From assembly GCA_945861705.1 (NCBI GenBank), contig CAMAVM010000001.1:1-64000 (forward strand): a stretch of DNA of 64,000 nucleotides. The letters run 5' to 3'. Of this stretch, positions 1 to 10,360 are shown piece by piece (the first letter of the stretch is position 1; each line of letters opens with the position of its first letter). The notes under the pieces are model-generated. The model did no database searches. It saw only the letters and a program-made list of their open reading frames with translations, and was not told where the DNA came from. Source of the stretch: Methylomagnum ishizawai. GTDB lineage: Bacteria; Pseudomonadota; Gammaproteobacteria; Methylococcales; Methylomonadaceae. A program made the position numbers and the translations under genes.

Positions 1-114
1 GAGAGTCAAGTAGAGGCTGTCATGCAAAAACTTAATCACAGACCACGAAAAACGCTAAACTACAAAACACCCCATGCGGTATTTTTTGGCGTCGACAAAC
101 GACAAGCCGCATGA
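1..114 (+). CDS. IS30-family transposase, C-terminal end (cut by window edge)
   Basis: Frame 1 is open from the first base to a TGA at 112-114. It encodes 37 residues containing LNHRPRKTLNYKTP and AVFFG, which closely match the conserved C-terminus of IS30-type DDE transposases (typically N-R-P-R-K-x-L-N-x-x-T-P). The catalytic part lies outside the window. The insertion element would end shortly after the stop codon, around 125-150. Whether the full transposase is intact cannot be judged. The family call rests on this short but characteristic motif. Confidence 0.72.
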   Translation, partial: ESQVEAVMQKLNHRPRKTLNYKTPHAVFFGVDKRQAA

Positions 115-155
115 ATACTAGAATTGCACTTCAGAGTTGAATTCGCCAGCTTATT
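115..155. mobile_element. Probable right end of the IS30-type element
   Basis: The bases just after the transposase stop (about 126-150, including TTGCACTTCAGAGTTGAAT) resemble the terminal inverted repeats of IS30-family elements, which commonly begin near such a TTGCACTTC-type sequence. The partner repeat is outside the window, so the exact boundary and any target duplication cannot be verified. Confidence 0.4.
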
Positions 156-178
156 TATCAAATTACTGGGATTACTCA

Positions 179-210
179 TAAAAAAGGAGAGTACCTTAGT
201 CTCTCCTTCT
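179..210 (-). terminator. Rho-independent terminator of ftsH
   Basis: Read on the minus strand, an 8-bp stem AAGGAGAG/CTCTCCTT (plus-strand arms 184-191 and 201-208) is followed by a run of T. It lies 25-55 bases after the ftsH stop codon, where a terminator is expected, and separates ftsH from the insertion element. Confidence 0.75.
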
Positions 211-234
211 TAATTATCTCGAAATGTTTACTGT

Positions 235-2169
235 TTAGCTTTGTTCGGCAGCCCCACCGATGGGTTTTTCGGGCTTAACGTCGTCTTTTTTTTCAGTGGC
301 AGCTTCAACTCCAACTCCACCACGAGGCGGCAAATCTTCCCAGCCCTCTGGGTCTTTTACTGGTTTCCGCTGCATCAAGTCTTCGATTTGAAACTTGTCG
401 ATAGTCTCATATTTCATCAAAGCGGCTGCCATTGTATGAAGAATATCGGTGTTTTCTTTAAGAATTTTTACCGACCGCTCATAGTTTTTGTCAATAATGC
501 AACGGATTTCTTCATCAATGGTATGGGAGGTTTCTTCTGCAACCGTTTTATGTTGTGTTACCGAACGACCCAGAAACACTTCGCCTTCCTCTTCACTATA
601 CGCTAACGGACCTAAACGTTGTGACAAGCCCCATTTGGTCACCATATTCCTGGCTAATTCAGTCGCACGCTCTATATCATTGGATGCGCCAGTACTGACT
701 TGCTCCCAGCCGAAAATCAATTCTTCGGCGATACGACCACCGTAAAGGCTTGAAATCATGCTATCCAGCTTTTGTTTGCTGGCACTGTATTGATCGCGCT
801 CAGGCAAAAACATAGTCACACCCAAGGCACGTCCTCTGGGCATTATGCTGACCTTATATACAGGATCATGCTCAGGTACGAGCTTACCGACTATGGCATG
901 ACCTGCCTCATGGTAGGCAGTCATCTTTTTTTCTTTTTCGTCCATCACCATAGAATGTCTTTCCGTTCCCATGATGAGTTTATCTTTGGCTTTTTCAAGA
1001 TCAGACATACTGACCACGCGCTTGTTAAAGCGTGCAGCAAACAAAGCGGCTTCGTTAATCAAATTTGCCAGATCAGCACCAGAAAATCCAGGTGTACCTT
1101 GGGCAATATACTTAACCTCAACATCTGGTGCAGCCGGCACTTTTTTCATGTGTACATTGAGAATCTGCTCTCTGCCTTTGACATCGGGCAAACCAACCGT
1201 TACCTGACGATCAAAACGACCAGGACGCAATAAGGCCTTATCCAGCACATCCGGTCTATTGGTTGCGGCAATCACAATAATACCTTCATTGCCTTCAAAA
1301 CCATCCATCTCAACCAATAATTGGTTCAAGGTTTGCTCGCGTTCGTCATTGCCGCCGCCTAAACCAGCGCCACGTTGACGACCTACGGCATCGATTTCAT
1401 CGATAAAGATGATGCACGGCGCATGTTTTTTGGCTTGCTCGAACATATCTCTGACGCGGGAAGCACCGACACCGACAAACATTTCCACAAAATCGGAACC
1501 TGAAATGGTAAAGAATGGGACTTTTGCTTCGCCTGCAATCGCCCTGGCAAGCAAGGTTTTACCGGTGCCTGGAGGACCAATCATCAATGCGCCGCGAGGA
1601 ATTTTTCCACCCAACTTTTGATATTTAGAGGGATCTCTAAGGAAATCGACCATTTCGACGACTTCTTCTTTGGCTTCATCACAACCGGCAACATCGGCAA
1701 AAGTGACTTTAATTTGGTCTTCTTCCAGCATTCTGGCTTTACTTTTGCCAAAGCTCATCGCCCCGCGTCCGCCAGCACCACCACCCTGCATTTGCCGCAT
1801 AAAGAACACCCAGACGGCTATCAGAAGCAACATGGGGCCGAAGGATACTAGCAACTGCATCAACAAAGACGGTTGTTCGGGCGGAACGGCTTTAATATCG
1901 ACACCGTTAGCTAGCAAATCATCGACCAAATGGGCATCTGTTGGCGCATAAGTCCTAAATGTTTGCCCAGCCAGCAATTTTCCTTTGACGATATGTTCAT
2001 CTATCGTCACTTCCTGTACTTGTCCAGCTTTTACCGCTGTTATAAATTGGGAGTAGGTGAGTCCGGTTAAATCGCCCTTATCGCCTTGAACGCCGAAATT
2101 GTTAAAAACGGACATCAAAACAACGGCTATAACAACCCAAAGGATAATATTTTTCATCATGTCATTCAC
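235..2169 (-). CDS. ftsH: ATP-dependent zinc metalloprotease FtsH
   Basis: FtsH is the membrane-anchored AAA+ protease that degrades misfolded membrane proteins and short-lived cytoplasmic regulators. The 644 residues show an N-terminal transmembrane helix (about 7-25), a periplasmic loop, a second helix (about 102-124), Walker A GPPGTGKT (198-205), Walker B FIDEID (255-260), the second region of homology with the NRPDVLD and GRFDR motifs, and the zinc protease motif HEAGH (420-424). Length equals the usual size in gammaproteobacteria. It lies downstream of rlmE in the same direction, the common rlmE-ftsH pair, and ends in a clear terminator. No odd features. Confidence 0.98.
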   Translation of the reverse strand: MNDMMKNIILWVVIAVVLMSVFNNFGVQGDKGDLTGLTYSQFITAVKAGQVQEVTIDEHIVKGKLLAGQTFRTYAPTDAHLVDDLLANGVDIKAVPPEQPSLLMQLLVSFGPMLLLIAVWVFFMRQMQGGGAGGRGAMSFGKSKARMLEEDQIKVTFADVAGCDEAKEEVVEMVDFLRDPSKYQKLGGKIPRGALMIGPPGTGKTLLARAIAGEAKVPFFTISGSDFVEMFVGVGASRVRDMFEQAKKHAPCIIFIDEIDAVGRQRGAGLGGGNDEREQTLNQLLVEMDGFEGNEGIIVIAATNRPDVLDKALLRPGRFDRQVTVGLPDVKGREQILNVHMKKVPAAPDVEVKYIAQGTPGFSGADLANLINEAALFAARFNKRVVSMSDLEKAKDKLIMGTERHSMVMDEKEKKMTAYHEAGHAIVGKLVPEHDPVYKVSIMPRGRALGVTMFLPERDQYSASKQKLDSMISSLYGGRIAEELIFGWEQVSTGASNDIERATELARNMVTKWGLSQRLGPLAYSEEEGEVFLGRSVTQHKTVAEETSHTIDEEIRCIIDKNYERSVKILKENTDILHTMAAALMKYETIDKFQIEDLMQRKPVKDPEGWEDLPPRGGVGVEAATEKKDDVKPEKPIGGAAEQS

Positions 2170-2303
2170 TATACACCCCAGACCTGAACGGTTCGGTTAA
2201 AAACAGCTTTAATTATATCAGGGCGCGAGCATCCTGACTGTCCTGCATTACTCACTTTTACATTCCCCATAAGGTTTTTCGATGTTATGGGGACGATGAA
2301 GGT

Positions 2304-2921
2304 TTATTTAAAGCCTTTTCCCAAAAGATAAACTTCGTTGCTTCTTGGTCGTGACGCTTTAGGTTTTCTGATGACGACTTTTTCGAAGTGTTGTTGCATA
2401 TCTCGATGAAAAGCTTCAAAACCCTCACCTTGAAACACTTTAACCAAAAAATCGCCGCCTTTTACCAACACGGCTTTTGCCGTATCCAGTGCTAATTCAG
2501 CAAGATACATGGCATTGGGCTGGTCGATTCCCTTGCTGCCGCTCATATTGGGAGCCATATCGGATAGCACAATATCAACAGGTGCAGCAGCAAGTACGGT
2601 AGTTAATTCATCCAAAACAGCAGCTTCACGAAAATCACCCTGAATAAAAACCACGCCTTCAATAGACTCCATCTGTAATATGTCCAAGGCGATAAGTTTG
2701 CTCTTTTTACCTAACAGAGGACGAGCAAACTGCGACCATCCGCCAGGAGCCGCGCCTAAATCGATGACATTCATGCCAGGTTTAATGAATTTGTCTTTTT
2801 CCTGGATTTCCTTGAGCTTAAAAACTGCCCGTGACCGGTAGCCCTGCACCTGAGCCAATTTGACATATTCGTCATCGAAATGTTCCTGCATCCAGCGGTT
2901 GCTGCTTTTACTTCGGCTCAT
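2304..2921 (-). CDS. rlmE: 23S rRNA (uridine-2'-O)-methyltransferase RlmE
   Basis: RlmE (FtsJ/RrmJ) methylates the 2'-O of U2552 in the A-loop of 23S rRNA using S-adenosylmethionine. The 205-residue protein has the SAM-binding motif DLGAAPGGW (54-62). It also has the conserved K-D-K-E set, visible as Lys35 in RAVFKL, Asp in LSDMAPN, Lys in [10 protein letters not shown] and Glu in SNEVYL. It is followed by ftsH in the same direction. The oppositely oriented yhbY starts 44 bases upstream, so the two genes share a short divergent promoter region. Confidence 0.97.
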   Translation of the reverse strand: MSRSKSSNRWMQEHFDDEYVKLAQVQGYRSRAVFKLKEIQEKDKFIKPGMNVIDLGAAPGGWSQFARPLLGKKSKLIALDILQMESIEGVVFIQGDFREAAVLDELTTVLAAAPVDIVLSDMAPNMSGSKGIDQPNAMYLAELALDTAKAVLVKGGDFLVKVFQGEGFEAFHRDMQQHFEKVVIRKPKASRPRSNEVYLLGKGFK

Positions 2922-2965
2922 TTATCTTTTAGTGTAGAATCTGCGGTTTATTTAAGGTTAACATC

Positions 2966-3232
2966 ATGGATGCGGCAAGCAAGAAAAAACTAAAGGCACA
3001 AGCCCACAGCTTAAAACCCGTGATTATTGTTGGTCAGGCTGGATTGACCGATGCTGTGTTGGCAGAAACTGAAATCGCCCTCAATACGCATGAACTGATT
3101 AAAGTAAAAGTCCGCGCCGAACGGGATGAGAGAAATAAGATTAACGAAAAAATGTGCACCACCACAGGTGCGACTTTGATTCAAAGTATCGGCCAAATTG
3201 CCGTAATCTACCGATTAAATCCAAAGAAGTAG
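2966..3232 (+). CDS. yhbY: YhbY-type CRM-domain RNA-binding protein
   Basis: This 88-residue protein is a single CRM (YhbY) domain, a small RNA-binding fold associated with pre-50S ribosomal particles. Recognisable features are the N-terminal KKKLKAQAHSLKPVIIVGQAGLT segment (split here as KKKLKAQAHSLKP then VIIVGQAGLT), the ELIKVKV strand and the C-terminal IGQIAVIYRLNPKK. It is divergent from rlmE and convergent with greA, the usual neighbourhood of yhbY in gammaproteobacteria. Confidence 0.95.
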   Translation: MDAASKKKLKAQAHSLKPVIIVGQAGLTDAVLAETEIALNTHELIKVKVRAERDERNKINEKMCTTTGATLIQSIGQIAVIYRLNPKK

Positions 3233-3240
3233 CTTTTTTT

Positions 3241-3253
3241 GCCTTGCGCCTTT
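3241..3253. repeat. Short dispersed repeat (GCCTTGCGCCTTT)
   Basis: This 13-mer is the exact reverse complement of AAAGGCGCAAGGC, which occurs twice in tandem at 7121-7147. A related AAAAGGCACAAGGC lies at 42008-42021. All copies are between genes. Confidence 0.6.
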
Positions 3254-3268
3254 CGCCGTGAGCCTGAA

Positions 3269-3745
3269 TCAAACATACTCTATCGAAATGATCTCATAAT
3301 CCACATTGCCACCTGGTGCTTTAACGGTAACGACATCCTCAACTTGTTTCCCGATTAACGCCCTGGCAATCGGTGAGCCAATTGAAATACGGCCTTCTTT
3401 TATACTGGCCTCATCTTCGCCAACAATTTGATAAGTAACCCGTTTCTCAGAATCAACATCTTCAATTTCGACCGTTGCCCCGAACACGACCGTGCCATTG
3501 GCATCAACCTTGGTAACGTCAATAATCTGCGCGTTAGACAGCTTGCCTTCAATTTCGTTAATACGCCCTTCGGCAAAACTTTGTTGCTCCTTCGCGGCAT
3601 GGTATTCGGCATTTTCTTTTAAGTCGCCATGTGCGCGGGCTGTTGCGATAGACGCAATAATGCGAGGACGGACGACGGACTTTAATTCTTCTAATTCTGC
3701 CCGTAGTTTTTCCGCGCCTTTTACTGTCAAGGGTACTTTATTCAT
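3269..3745 (-). CDS. greA: Transcription elongation factor GreA
   Basis: GreA inserts into the RNA polymerase secondary channel and stimulates cleavage of the backtracked transcript. The 158 residues have the N-terminal coiled coil (about 1-75), with the acidic tip in the [14 protein letters not shown] segment, followed by the FKBP-like C-terminal domain (from about 80) with [14 protein letters not shown]. Length and sequence are standard. It lies directly downstream of carB on the same strand, separated by a palindromic repeat at about 3800-3870. Confidence 0.97.
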   Translation of the reverse strand: MNKVPLTVKGAEKLRAELEELKSVVRPRIIASIATARAHGDLKENAEYHAAKEQQSFAEGRINEIEGKLSNAQIIDVTKVDANGTVVFGATVEIEDVDSEKRVTYQIVGEDEASIKEGRISIGSPIARALIGKQVEDVVTVKAPGGNVDYEIISIEYV

Positions 3746-3797
3746 TACAAATACTGCTCCAATTGTGGAATTTCTTTATTAAGGAAACTCTAATTAA

Positions 3798-3890
3798 GTC
3801 CTTCGACAAGCTCAGGACGAACGGTAAGGTTTTGATTCCGTTCGTGGTGAACTTGTCGAACCATGAGCGGAATCAACTTGTTCAGAGATT
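3798..3890. repeat. REP-like imperfect inverted repeat between carB and greA
   Basis: The arm CTTCGACAAGCTCAGGACGA followed by ACGG (3801-3824) is nearly inverted at 3838-3862 as CCGTTCGTGGTGAACTTGTC followed by GAA. The sequence then continues as ACCATGAGCGGAATCAACTTG. This kind of CTTCGACAAGCTCAGG palindrome is a frequent intergenic repeat in proteobacterial genomes. Degraded pieces are seen at 10206-10221 (CTTCGACAAGTTCAG) and 28434-28461. It may act as an mRNA 3' hairpin. Confidence 0.7.
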
Positions 3891-3892
3891 CA

Positions 3893-6800
3893 TTAAGTCA
3901 AGCTGTTATGCAAATCCTGCAAACAGTTCACATCCCCAGCATCCAACTCACCCAACGCGTAGCAAGCGGCCTTTGCCCCAGCCATTGTGGTGTAATAAGT
4001 CACGCGATGTTGTAATGCTTCACGACGCATGGTGAACGAATCCGAAATGGCTTTTTTGCCTTCGGTGGTGTTGATGATTAATTGGATTTGATCGTTTTTA
4101 ATCATATCGACAGTATTGGGGCGGCCTTCGTTGACCTTATACACAACTTCACAAGGAATGCCTTCTTGCTGCAGGAACCGCGCTGTGCCGCCTGTAGCAA
4201 CTATCTGGTAATTTTTGCTGACCAGCATTTTAGCAATCTCCGGTGCTTTGGTTTTATCCTTATCCCTTATACTTATCAATACCTTACCGCTAGCATTCAA
4301 GTTAATACCTGTCGCCCGTTGCGATTTTGCAAACGCCTCACCAAAGGTTTTGCCTATGCCCATGACCTCACCAGTCGATTTCATCTCCGGCCCTAATAAG
4401 GGATCAACCCCAGGAAATTTAACAAATGGGAAAACAGCTTCTTTGACGGAATAATAAGGTGGAATTCTCTCTTTAGTAATGCCTTGCTGAGCCAATGTTT
4501 TTCCAACCATGACCCGTGCGGCGATTTTCGCTAATGGATAGCCAGTCGCTTTAGAAACAAATGGCGCCGTACGTGATGCCCGTGGATTTACCTCAAGCAC
4601 GTAGATATCTTGGCCTTGAATGGCAAACTGGACATTCATCAACCCTCGTACGCCTAATGCTTCTGCCATCCTGCCGACTTGCTCACGCAATTGGTCTTGC
4701 AGATCCTGCGCCAGCTCATAAGGTGGCAAGGAACAGGCAGAATCACCCGAATGCACCCCAGCTTGCTCGATGTGCTCCATCAAGCCGCCTATCAGCACCC
4801 GTTCGCCATCATAAATTGCATCGACATCCATTTCTACCGCATCATCAAGAAAGCGATCCAACAACACTGGGGAATCGTTCGACACGCTCACCGCTTCTTT
4901 CATGTAACGCTGCAAACCCTCTTCATTGACCACGATTTCCATTGCCCGACCACCTAAAACATAAGATGGGCGCACAACCAACGGATAACCGAGTTCTTTT
5001 GCAGCATTAATCGCTTGGTCAACAGAACGTGCAGTGGCATTAGGGGGTTGTTTTAAACCTAGCCGTTCTAGCAATTTCTGGAATCGTTCACGATCCTCAG
5101 CCAAATCGATTGAATCTGGCGAAGTACCTATGATTGGCACACCTGCCGCTTCCAAAGCACGAGCCAGTTTCAATGGCGTTTGCCCACCGTATTGCACAAT
5201 CACACCTTTTGGCTTTTCCAGATGTACGATTTCCAGCACATCTTCCAGTGTCAATGATTCAAAATACAAACGGTCGGAGGTATCAAAATCGGTAGAGACT
5301 GTTTCAGGATTGCAGTTGATCATAATGGTTTCATAACCATCTTCACGCAATGCCAAAGCAGCATGGACGCAGCAATAATCGAACTCTATACCTTGACCGA
5401 TCCGGTTAGGGCCGCCACCTAGAATAATGATTTTTTCCTTATCAGTAACCCTGGCTTCGCATTCTTCTTCATAGGTTGAATACAAATACGCCGTATCAGA
5501 GGAAAACTCTGCCGCGCAGGAATCAATTCGCTTATAAACCGGACGGATATTTTGCTTATGACGTACGTTACGTATTTCAGATTCAGACGTATCCAGCAGC
5601 TTTGCCAGGCGTATATCAGAAAAACCTTTGCGTTTTAGCTTATAAAGCTCACCTTCTTTCAAGGTAGATAAAGTCTTGGTCGCTAGTGATTGTTCGGTAA
5701 CGACTAAATCCTGTACTTGCGCCAAAAACCAAGGGTCAATTTTACTGGAATTATGGACATCTTCTAAGGACATACCAATGCGGAAACCATCCGCCACATA
5801 GCGCAATCTATCGGGTCCAGGATGGCGCAATTCGCGCTGAATAAGATCGCGGGCATCATCGGCTTGCAAATCGATAATCTCATCCAGGCCACTAATGCCA
5901 ATCTCTAAGCCGCGCAATGCTTTTTGCAAGGATTCCTGAAAAGTACGGCCTATTGCCATCACTTCACCAACGGACTTCATTTGCGTCGTCAAGCGGTCAT
6001 CCGCTTGGGGAAATTTTTCAAAGGTAAAACGCGGTATTTTTGTCACCACGTAATCAATCGTCGGTTCAAATGAGGCTGGTGTTGCGCCGCCAGTAATCTC
6101 ATTTTTCAATTCATCTAAGGTATAACCGACTGCCAGTTTTGCAGCCACTTTAGCGATAGGAAACCCTGTCGCTTTAGATGCCAAAGCAGACGAACGCGAC
6201 ACCCTGGGGTTCATCTCGATGACTATCATGCGCCCATCGACTGGATTGATAGCCACCTGTACGTTGGAACCGCCGGTATCCACGCCAATCTCCCGCAATA
6301 CTGCAACAGAGACATTACGGAGAATCTGGTATTCCTTATCCGTCAAGGTTTGCGCGGGCGCGACGGTAATGGAATCTCCGGTATGTACCCCCATCGGGTC
6401 GAAATTCTCAATCGAGCAAACAATGATGCAGTTGTCCTTTGAATCACGCACCACTTCCATCTCGAACTCTTTCCAGCCGAGCACGGATTCTTCGATCAAC
6501 AACTCGTTAGTCGGCGACAGATACAAGCCGCGCTCGCAGATTTCGAGAAACTCTTCCTTGTTATAGGCAATACCACCACCACTGCCGCCCATCGTAAACG
6601 AGGGGCGGATAACGGTCGGATAGCCAACTTCCTGTTGCGCCGCAAGTGCTTCTTCAATGGAATGGGCAGTTTTGGACTTGGCGACTTCGTAGCCAATTTT
6701 CCGCATGGCTTGGTTGAATAGCTCACGGTCTTCGGCTTTGTTGATCGCCTCTTTAGTCGCGCCGATCATTTCCACGCCATATTTTTCCAATACGCCGTGT

Positions 6801-7111
6801 TCGTCCAGTGCTAAGGCGCAATTCAATGCAGTTTGTCCGCCCATCGTGGGCAAAATGGCATCAGGGCGTTCTTTTTCGATAATTTTTTCTACTGTTTGCC
6901 AGTCGATAGGCTCTATGTAGATCGCATCCGCCATTTCAGGATCGGTCATAATCGTGGCGGGGTTGGAATTCACTAGAATGACGCGATAACCTTCCTCCCG
7001 TAACGCTTTGCACGCTTGTGTACCGGAGTAATCAAACTCGCACGCCTGCCCAATTACAATAGGACCTGCGCCCAATAACAATATCGATTTTATGTCGCTT
7101 CTTTTTGGCAT
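3893..7111 (-). CDS. carB: Carbamoyl-phosphate synthase large subunit
   Basis: CarB makes carbamoyl phosphate from bicarbonate, ATP and ammonia delivered by CarA, feeding arginine and pyrimidine synthesis. The 1072 residues show two homologous ATP-grasp halves: the first begins [14 protein letters not shown], the second around the [13 protein letters not shown] motif. A C-terminal MGS-like allosteric domain contains [10 protein letters not shown]. An upstream in-frame extension of 13 residues is possible, but it is encoded by the dispersed AAAGGCGCAAGGC repeat. The ATG at 7111 gives the canonical [16 protein letters not shown] start and is preferred. It is followed by greA. Confidence 0.97.
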   Translation of the reverse strand: MPKRSDIKSILLLGAGPIVIGQACEFDYSGTQACKALREEGYRVILVNSNPATIMTDPEMADAIYIEPIDWQTVEKIIEKERPDAILPTMGGQTALNCALALDEHGVLEKYGVEMIGATKEAINKAEDRELFNQAMRKIGYEVAKSKTAHSIEEALAAQQEVGYPTVIRPSFTMGGSGGGIAYNKEEFLEICERGLYLSPTNELLIEESVLGWKEFEMEVVRDSKDNCIIVCSIENFDPMGVHTGDSITVAPAQTLTDKEYQILRNVSVAVLREIGVDTGGSNVQVAINPVDGRMIVIEMNPRVSRSSALASKATGFPIAKVAAKLAVGYTLDELKNEITGGATPASFEPTIDYVVTKIPRFTFEKFPQADDRLTTQMKSVGEVMAIGRTFQESLQKALRGLEIGISGLDEIIDLQADDARDLIQRELRHPGPDRLRYVADGFRIGMSLEDVHNSSKIDPWFLAQVQDLVVTEQSLATKTLSTLKEGELYKLKRKGFSDIRLAKLLDTSESEIRNVRHKQNIRPVYKRIDSCAAEFSSDTAYLYSTYEEECEARVTDKEKIIILGGGPNRIGQGIEFDYCCVHAALALREDGYETIMINCNPETVSTDFDTSDRLYFESLTLEDVLEIVHLEKPKGVIVQYGGQTPLKLARALEAAGVPIIGTSPDSIDLAEDRERFQKLLERLGLKQPPNATARSVDQAINAAKELGYPLVVRPSYVLGGRAMEIVVNEEGLQRYMKEAVSVSNDSPVLLDRFLDDAVEMDVDAIYDGERVLIGGLMEHIEQAGVHSGDSACSLPPYELAQDLQDQLREQVGRMAEALGVRGLMNVQFAIQGQDIYVLEVNPRASRTAPFVSKATGYPLAKIAARVMVGKTLAQQGITKERIPPYYSVKEAVFPFVKFPGVDPLLGPEMKSTGEVMGIGKTFGEAFAKSQRATGINLNASGKVLISIRDKDKTKAPEIAKMLVSKNYQIVATGGTARFLQQEGIPCEVVYKVNEGRPNTVDMIKNDQIQLIINTTEGKKAISDSFTMRREALQHRVTYYTTMAGAKAACYALGELDAGDVNCLQDLHNSLT

Positions 7112-7120
7112 TTTAAAATA

Positions 7121-7147
7121 AAAGGCGCAAGGCAAAAGGCGCAAGGC
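7121..7147. repeat. Tandem copy of the AAAGGCGCAAGGC repeat
   Basis: Two adjacent units AAAGGCGCAAGGC lie immediately upstream of the carB start codon. They create a spurious N-terminal extension of the carB frame. The unit also occurs inverted at 3241-3253. Confidence 0.65.
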
Positions 7148-7205
7148 CATATTTAAGAATAATCGTTAACATCGTTCTTTCCATAGGTATTACTTAATCA
7201 CTAAG

Positions 7206-7565
7206 TTATACGATGACATCAGACCAAACCGCAAATTCATTGTCACTGGGTTCAATAAAATGGAAGCGCCGACCACCCGGAAACGAAAAAATTGGCTTTA
7301 CCACTCTACCGCCAGACTTTGTCACTTTCTCAAGAGTTGCTTCAAGATTACTGCTATAAAATACTAACAAGCCTGCGCCCTTTTCGGTTGACGAATACAA
7401 GTCGGCCTTGAAGAAACCACCGTCCAGCCCTTGACCAGAAAAGGCAATATAATCTGGACCATAATCCTCAAATGACCAACCGAACGCCGTTTCGAAGAAA
7501 GCCTTAGTTGTATGCAGATTCCTTGACGGAAATTCTACATAGTTGAGTTTTTTATGCTTGTTCAT
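7206..7565 (-). CDS. VOC-family (glyoxalase/bleomycin-resistance-like) protein
   Basis: The 119-residue protein has the vicinal oxygen chelate fold signature: N-terminal NYVEFPSRNLHTTKAFFE, GWSFEDYGPDY, a central glycine-rich segment, and a C-terminal GGRRFHFIEPSDNEFAVWS with a Glu/His pattern typical of metal-binding VOC proteins. It most resembles the small group of YdcJ/PhnB-like dioxygenase-fold proteins with unknown substrate. It sits between carA and carB on the same strand, so it is probably co-transcribed with them, although nothing in the sequence links it to carbamoyl phosphate synthesis. Confidence 0.85.
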   Translation of the reverse strand: MNKHKKLNYVEFPSRNLHTTKAFFETAFGWSFEDYGPDYIAFSGQGLDGGFFKADLYSSTEKGAGLLVFYSSNLEATLEKVTKSGGRVVKPIFSFPGGRRFHFIEPSDNEFAVWSDVIV

Positions 7566-7591
7566 ATTTTACTTTCAGTTTTTTTGCACAT

Positions 7592-8713
7592 CTAAGCATT
7601 CATAAGTTCAATGAATTCATCGAACAATCCTTCGACATCATGCGGTCCCGGACTCGCCTCAGGATGACCTTGAAAGCTGAATGCCGGACAATCGGTGCGG
7701 CGAATACCCTGCAAACTGCCATCAAATAAGGAATGATAAGTCGCCTCGACATTAGCTGGAAGACTGGCTGCATTGACCGCAAAGCCGTGGTTTTGGCTGC
7801 TGATAAGCACGCGTCCGGTGGCTTTTTCTTGCACCGGATGATTCGCACCATGATGACCGAACTTCATCTTCTCGGTTTTTGCACCGCTTGCCAAAGCCAA
7901 TAATTGATGACCTAAGCAAATGCCGAAAACTGGAATCTTCGTCGTTAATATGGTTTTGATAGCCTCTATTGCATAAGTGCAAGGCTCAGGATCGCCAGGG
8001 CCGTTGGACAGAAAAACCCCATCAGGATTCATTGCCAATACCGCATCTGCTGATGTCGTCGCAGGTACAACCGTCACTCGGCAACCCCGGTTGACCAACA
8101 ACCTGAGAATATTACGTTTAATGCCAAAATCATAAGCGACCACATGCTTGGATAAATTTTCACCTTGAGTATGGCCTAAGTGCAAATCCCAGATGTTCTC
8201 AGTCCATTCGTAAGGTTTATCGGTAGTGACTACTTTCGCCAAATCCATACCTTTCAAGCCAGGAAAACCGTCAATCATAAGTTTGGCTTTTTCAACATCT
8301 ACTGTTTCACCTGCCGCAATGCAACCGCGTTGTGCGCCCTTATCGCGCAGCAAACGGGTCAGTTTACGGGTGTCACAATCAGCAATGGCAACTACCTGAT
8401 GATCCAGCAAATACTGTTGCAAGGTCTTCTCGCTACGCCAGTTGCTCGCCAGTAAGGGCAAATCACGGATAACCAGCCCACTGGCAAACACCTTGGCCGA
8501 CTCGTCATCTTCGCGGGTCGTGCCAACATTGCCGATATGTGGATAGGTTAAGGTAATGATTTGCTGGGCATACGAGGGATCGCTCAAGATTTCCTGATAA
8601 CCCGTCATCGCCGTATTGAACACGACTTCGCCCACAGAATAGCCATCCGCGCCGATAGCCACTCCATTGAATACCGTTCCATCCTCTAAAACCAATACTG
8701 CGGACTTACCCAA
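7592..8713 (-). CDS. carA: Carbamoyl-phosphate synthase small subunit
   Basis: CarA is the glutamine amidotransferase that supplies ammonia to CarB. The class I amidotransferase domain shows the nucleophile motif [12 protein letters not shown] and the C-terminal [13 protein letters not shown]. The N-terminal domain contains [11 protein letters not shown] and [11 protein letters not shown]. No ATG fits. The TTG at 8713 is chosen because GAGG lies 8 bases upstream and it gives the usual [12 protein letters not shown]-terminus (373 residues). A GTG at 8761 would add 16 residues not expected for the family. It is followed by the VOC gene and carB. Confidence 0.95.
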   Translation of the reverse strand: MGKSAVLVLEDGTVFNGVAIGADGYSVGEVVFNTAMTGYQEILSDPSYAQQIITLTYPHIGNVGTTREDDESAKVFASGLVIRDLPLLASNWRSEKTLQQYLLDHQVVAIADCDTRKLTRLLRDKGAQRGCIAAGETVDVEKAKLMIDGFPGLKGMDLAKVVTTDKPYEWTENIWDLHLGHTQGENLSKHVVAYDFGIKRNILRLLVNRGCRVTVVPATTSADAVLAMNPDGVFLSNGPGDPEPCTYAIEAIKTILTTKIPVFGICLGHQLLALASGAKTEKMKFGHHGANHPVQEKATGRVLISSQNHGFAVNAASLPANVEATYHSLFDGSLQGIRRTDCPAFSFQGHPEASPGPHDVEGLFDEFIELMNA

Positions 8714-8851
8714 ACACGCCACCTCAAATGTGCAAAACGGGATGAAACCTGACGGTTGCACCCCGTTATAAAAAACTTAAATCGATGAGATTTTACGGGA
8801 TTTTGGTGTTTTGGTCATTAACAATTTGTGGAATCGCTTATCAAGATAACA

Positions 8852-9463
8852 CTACATCACGCCCATAATCTTATAAACACCCTTGGTATTTAACTGAATG
8901 GTAATGGGTTTATCGCTGGCGTTTTCCCAGAACCAGCCGTGTATGCCTTCAAAAGGTGTCATTAGCGAGCCACTGGCTTTGCTGTCTGTGGCAGTAGCGT
9001 AGCTTTTAAAATAGCCGTTTTTTGCACCGTTGGGTTCACCATGAAAATCGAAATAAACCGGCTTGCCATCGGTTTTCCATGAATAATCCAGCGCGTAGTC
9101 CCTCTCCATGTAGAACTTATACTCAAGCCCTTTTTTGGGTGGAATGACAATCGTCACGGTATCATTGCGCTCTGTTGCTACATCAGCTAGTTGGGTGACG
9201 GTAGCTGATGCTTGATTGGTGTTGATTTCTTTCGCCCTATCTCCGACCTGTGCTTGTGCTGCTTCTGGGCAGTTTTTGGCTACTTGTGTAGTTTGTTCTG
9301 CCAGTACGTTAAGCCCAAACTTCTTGCCTAATCCAGTTGGATCGATGCCATATTCGGCGTGAAGTACAGCAGTAAACAGGATAAGCAACGCTAATAACAC
9401 CGCCACCAAGCTGGCGTTAATCAGCGATTTTGTTGATTGTACGGGGATATTTTCTGAATTCAT
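8852..9463 (-). CDS. Membrane-anchored conserved hypothetical protein, HupE-linked
   Basis: This 203-residue protein has one N-terminal membrane helix (about 17-37, LVAVLLALLILFTAVL) followed by a hydrophilic periplasmic part. That part contains an IVIPPKKGLEYKFYMERDY segment, YDFHG/YFDFHGEPNG and HGWFWENASDKPITIQL, suggestive of a beta-rich domain. I recognise it only as the small transmembrane-anchor protein that often accompanies HupE/UreJ-type genes. It starts 4 bases after the hupE-like gene stops, so the two are translationally linked and probably work together. Function unknown. Confidence 0.75.
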   Translation of the reverse strand: MNSENIPVQSTKSLINASLVAVLLALLILFTAVLHAEYGIDPTGLGKKFGLNVLAEQTTQVAKNCPEAAQAQVGDRAKEINTNQASATVTQLADVATERNDTVTIVIPPKKGLEYKFYMERDYALDYSWKTDGKPVYFDFHGEPNGAKNGYFKSYATATDSKASGSLMTPFEGIHGWFWENASDKPITIQLNTKGVYKIMGVM

Positions 9464-9467
9464 GGCG

Positions 9468-10166
9468 TTAACTGTACACGAAATAACCGGTTAGCTGGTA
9501 ACCGAATAAAATCAATCCGCCCGTCATCAGCAAGGTATTGGTGATGGTAGCAAAACTGTAAAAGCTGGACGATCTGCGCCAAAACGCTAGCGCAATCAAA
9601 ATGAAAAATAAGGCAACAAACTGCCCGACTTCCACACCGACATTAAAAGCCAGCAGGTTTTTCCATAAGTTGGCTTTAGGTAAGGCAAAATCCTGTAACT
9701 TAGTCGCCAACCCGAAGCCATGAAATAATCCGAAAATGGCAACCGCAACCTTATTGTTCGGCTGGAAACCCAAAAGCTGCCGGAAACCGCCCAGGTTATC
9801 AAACGCTTTGTAGACAATAGACAAGCCAATAATGGCATCGATAAGATAAGAATTGACATGAACTCCTTGTAAAACGCCAAACAATAAGGTCAAACTGTGT
9901 CCCAGGGTAAACAGGCTGACATAAATAAGCACATCGCGTACCCGAAATAAAAAGAAAATCACGCCGACCAGAAACAGCAAGTGATCGTACCCAGTCAGCA
10001 TGTGCTTCGCACCGATGTAAAGGAATGCACCAATCGCAACACCTTGATTGGCAGTCAAAAAATGCTGGGTGTTGGCATCAACGCCGTGAGCATAGAGCTT
10101 GGTTGCTATTGCCACTAGTAGCAATAAGCACGAAATATTTAATACTGTTTGTTTTTTAACTCGCAT
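9468..10166 (-). CDS. HupE/UreJ-like membrane protein
   Basis: The 232-residue product starts with a signal-like segment ending LYAHG. Six or so hydrophobic helices follow, with the conserved GAKHMLTGYDHLLFLVGV and FTLGHSLTL motifs and FGLFHGFGLA, which carry the histidines and acidic residue of the HupE/UreJ_2 family. Members are thought to move or bind nickel or cobalt, but many, including this one, are not next to a hydrogenase or urease. The ATG at 10166 is preferred. An upstream TTG at 10214 lies in a dispersed repeat. It forms a two-gene unit with the anchored protein downstream. Confidence 0.82.
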   Translation of the reverse strand: MRVKKQTVLNISCLLLLVAIATKLYAHGVDANTQHFLTANQGVAIGAFLYIGAKHMLTGYDHLLFLVGVIFFLFRVRDVLIYVSLFTLGHSLTLLFGVLQGVHVNSYLIDAIIGLSIVYKAFDNLGGFRQLLGFQPNNKVAVAIFGLFHGFGLATKLQDFALPKANLWKNLLAFNVGVEVGQFVALFFILIALAFWRRSSSFYSFATITNTLLMTGGLILFGYQLTGYFVYS

Positions 10167-10360
10167 AGGTACAGGTAACGGTAACTTAAGAAATCTCTGT
10201 ATGTTCTTCGACAAGTTCAGAATTTCCGTAACATCAAATGAAACTTTCTGACCCGATACGGCACTAAATGATGCCGTTTGAATGCTATTTTTAGCATAAA
10301 TCCTATTACTGTAGCATTTCCAAAAGTGACATTCTTTAGCAAAAACTATCTGGATTGATT

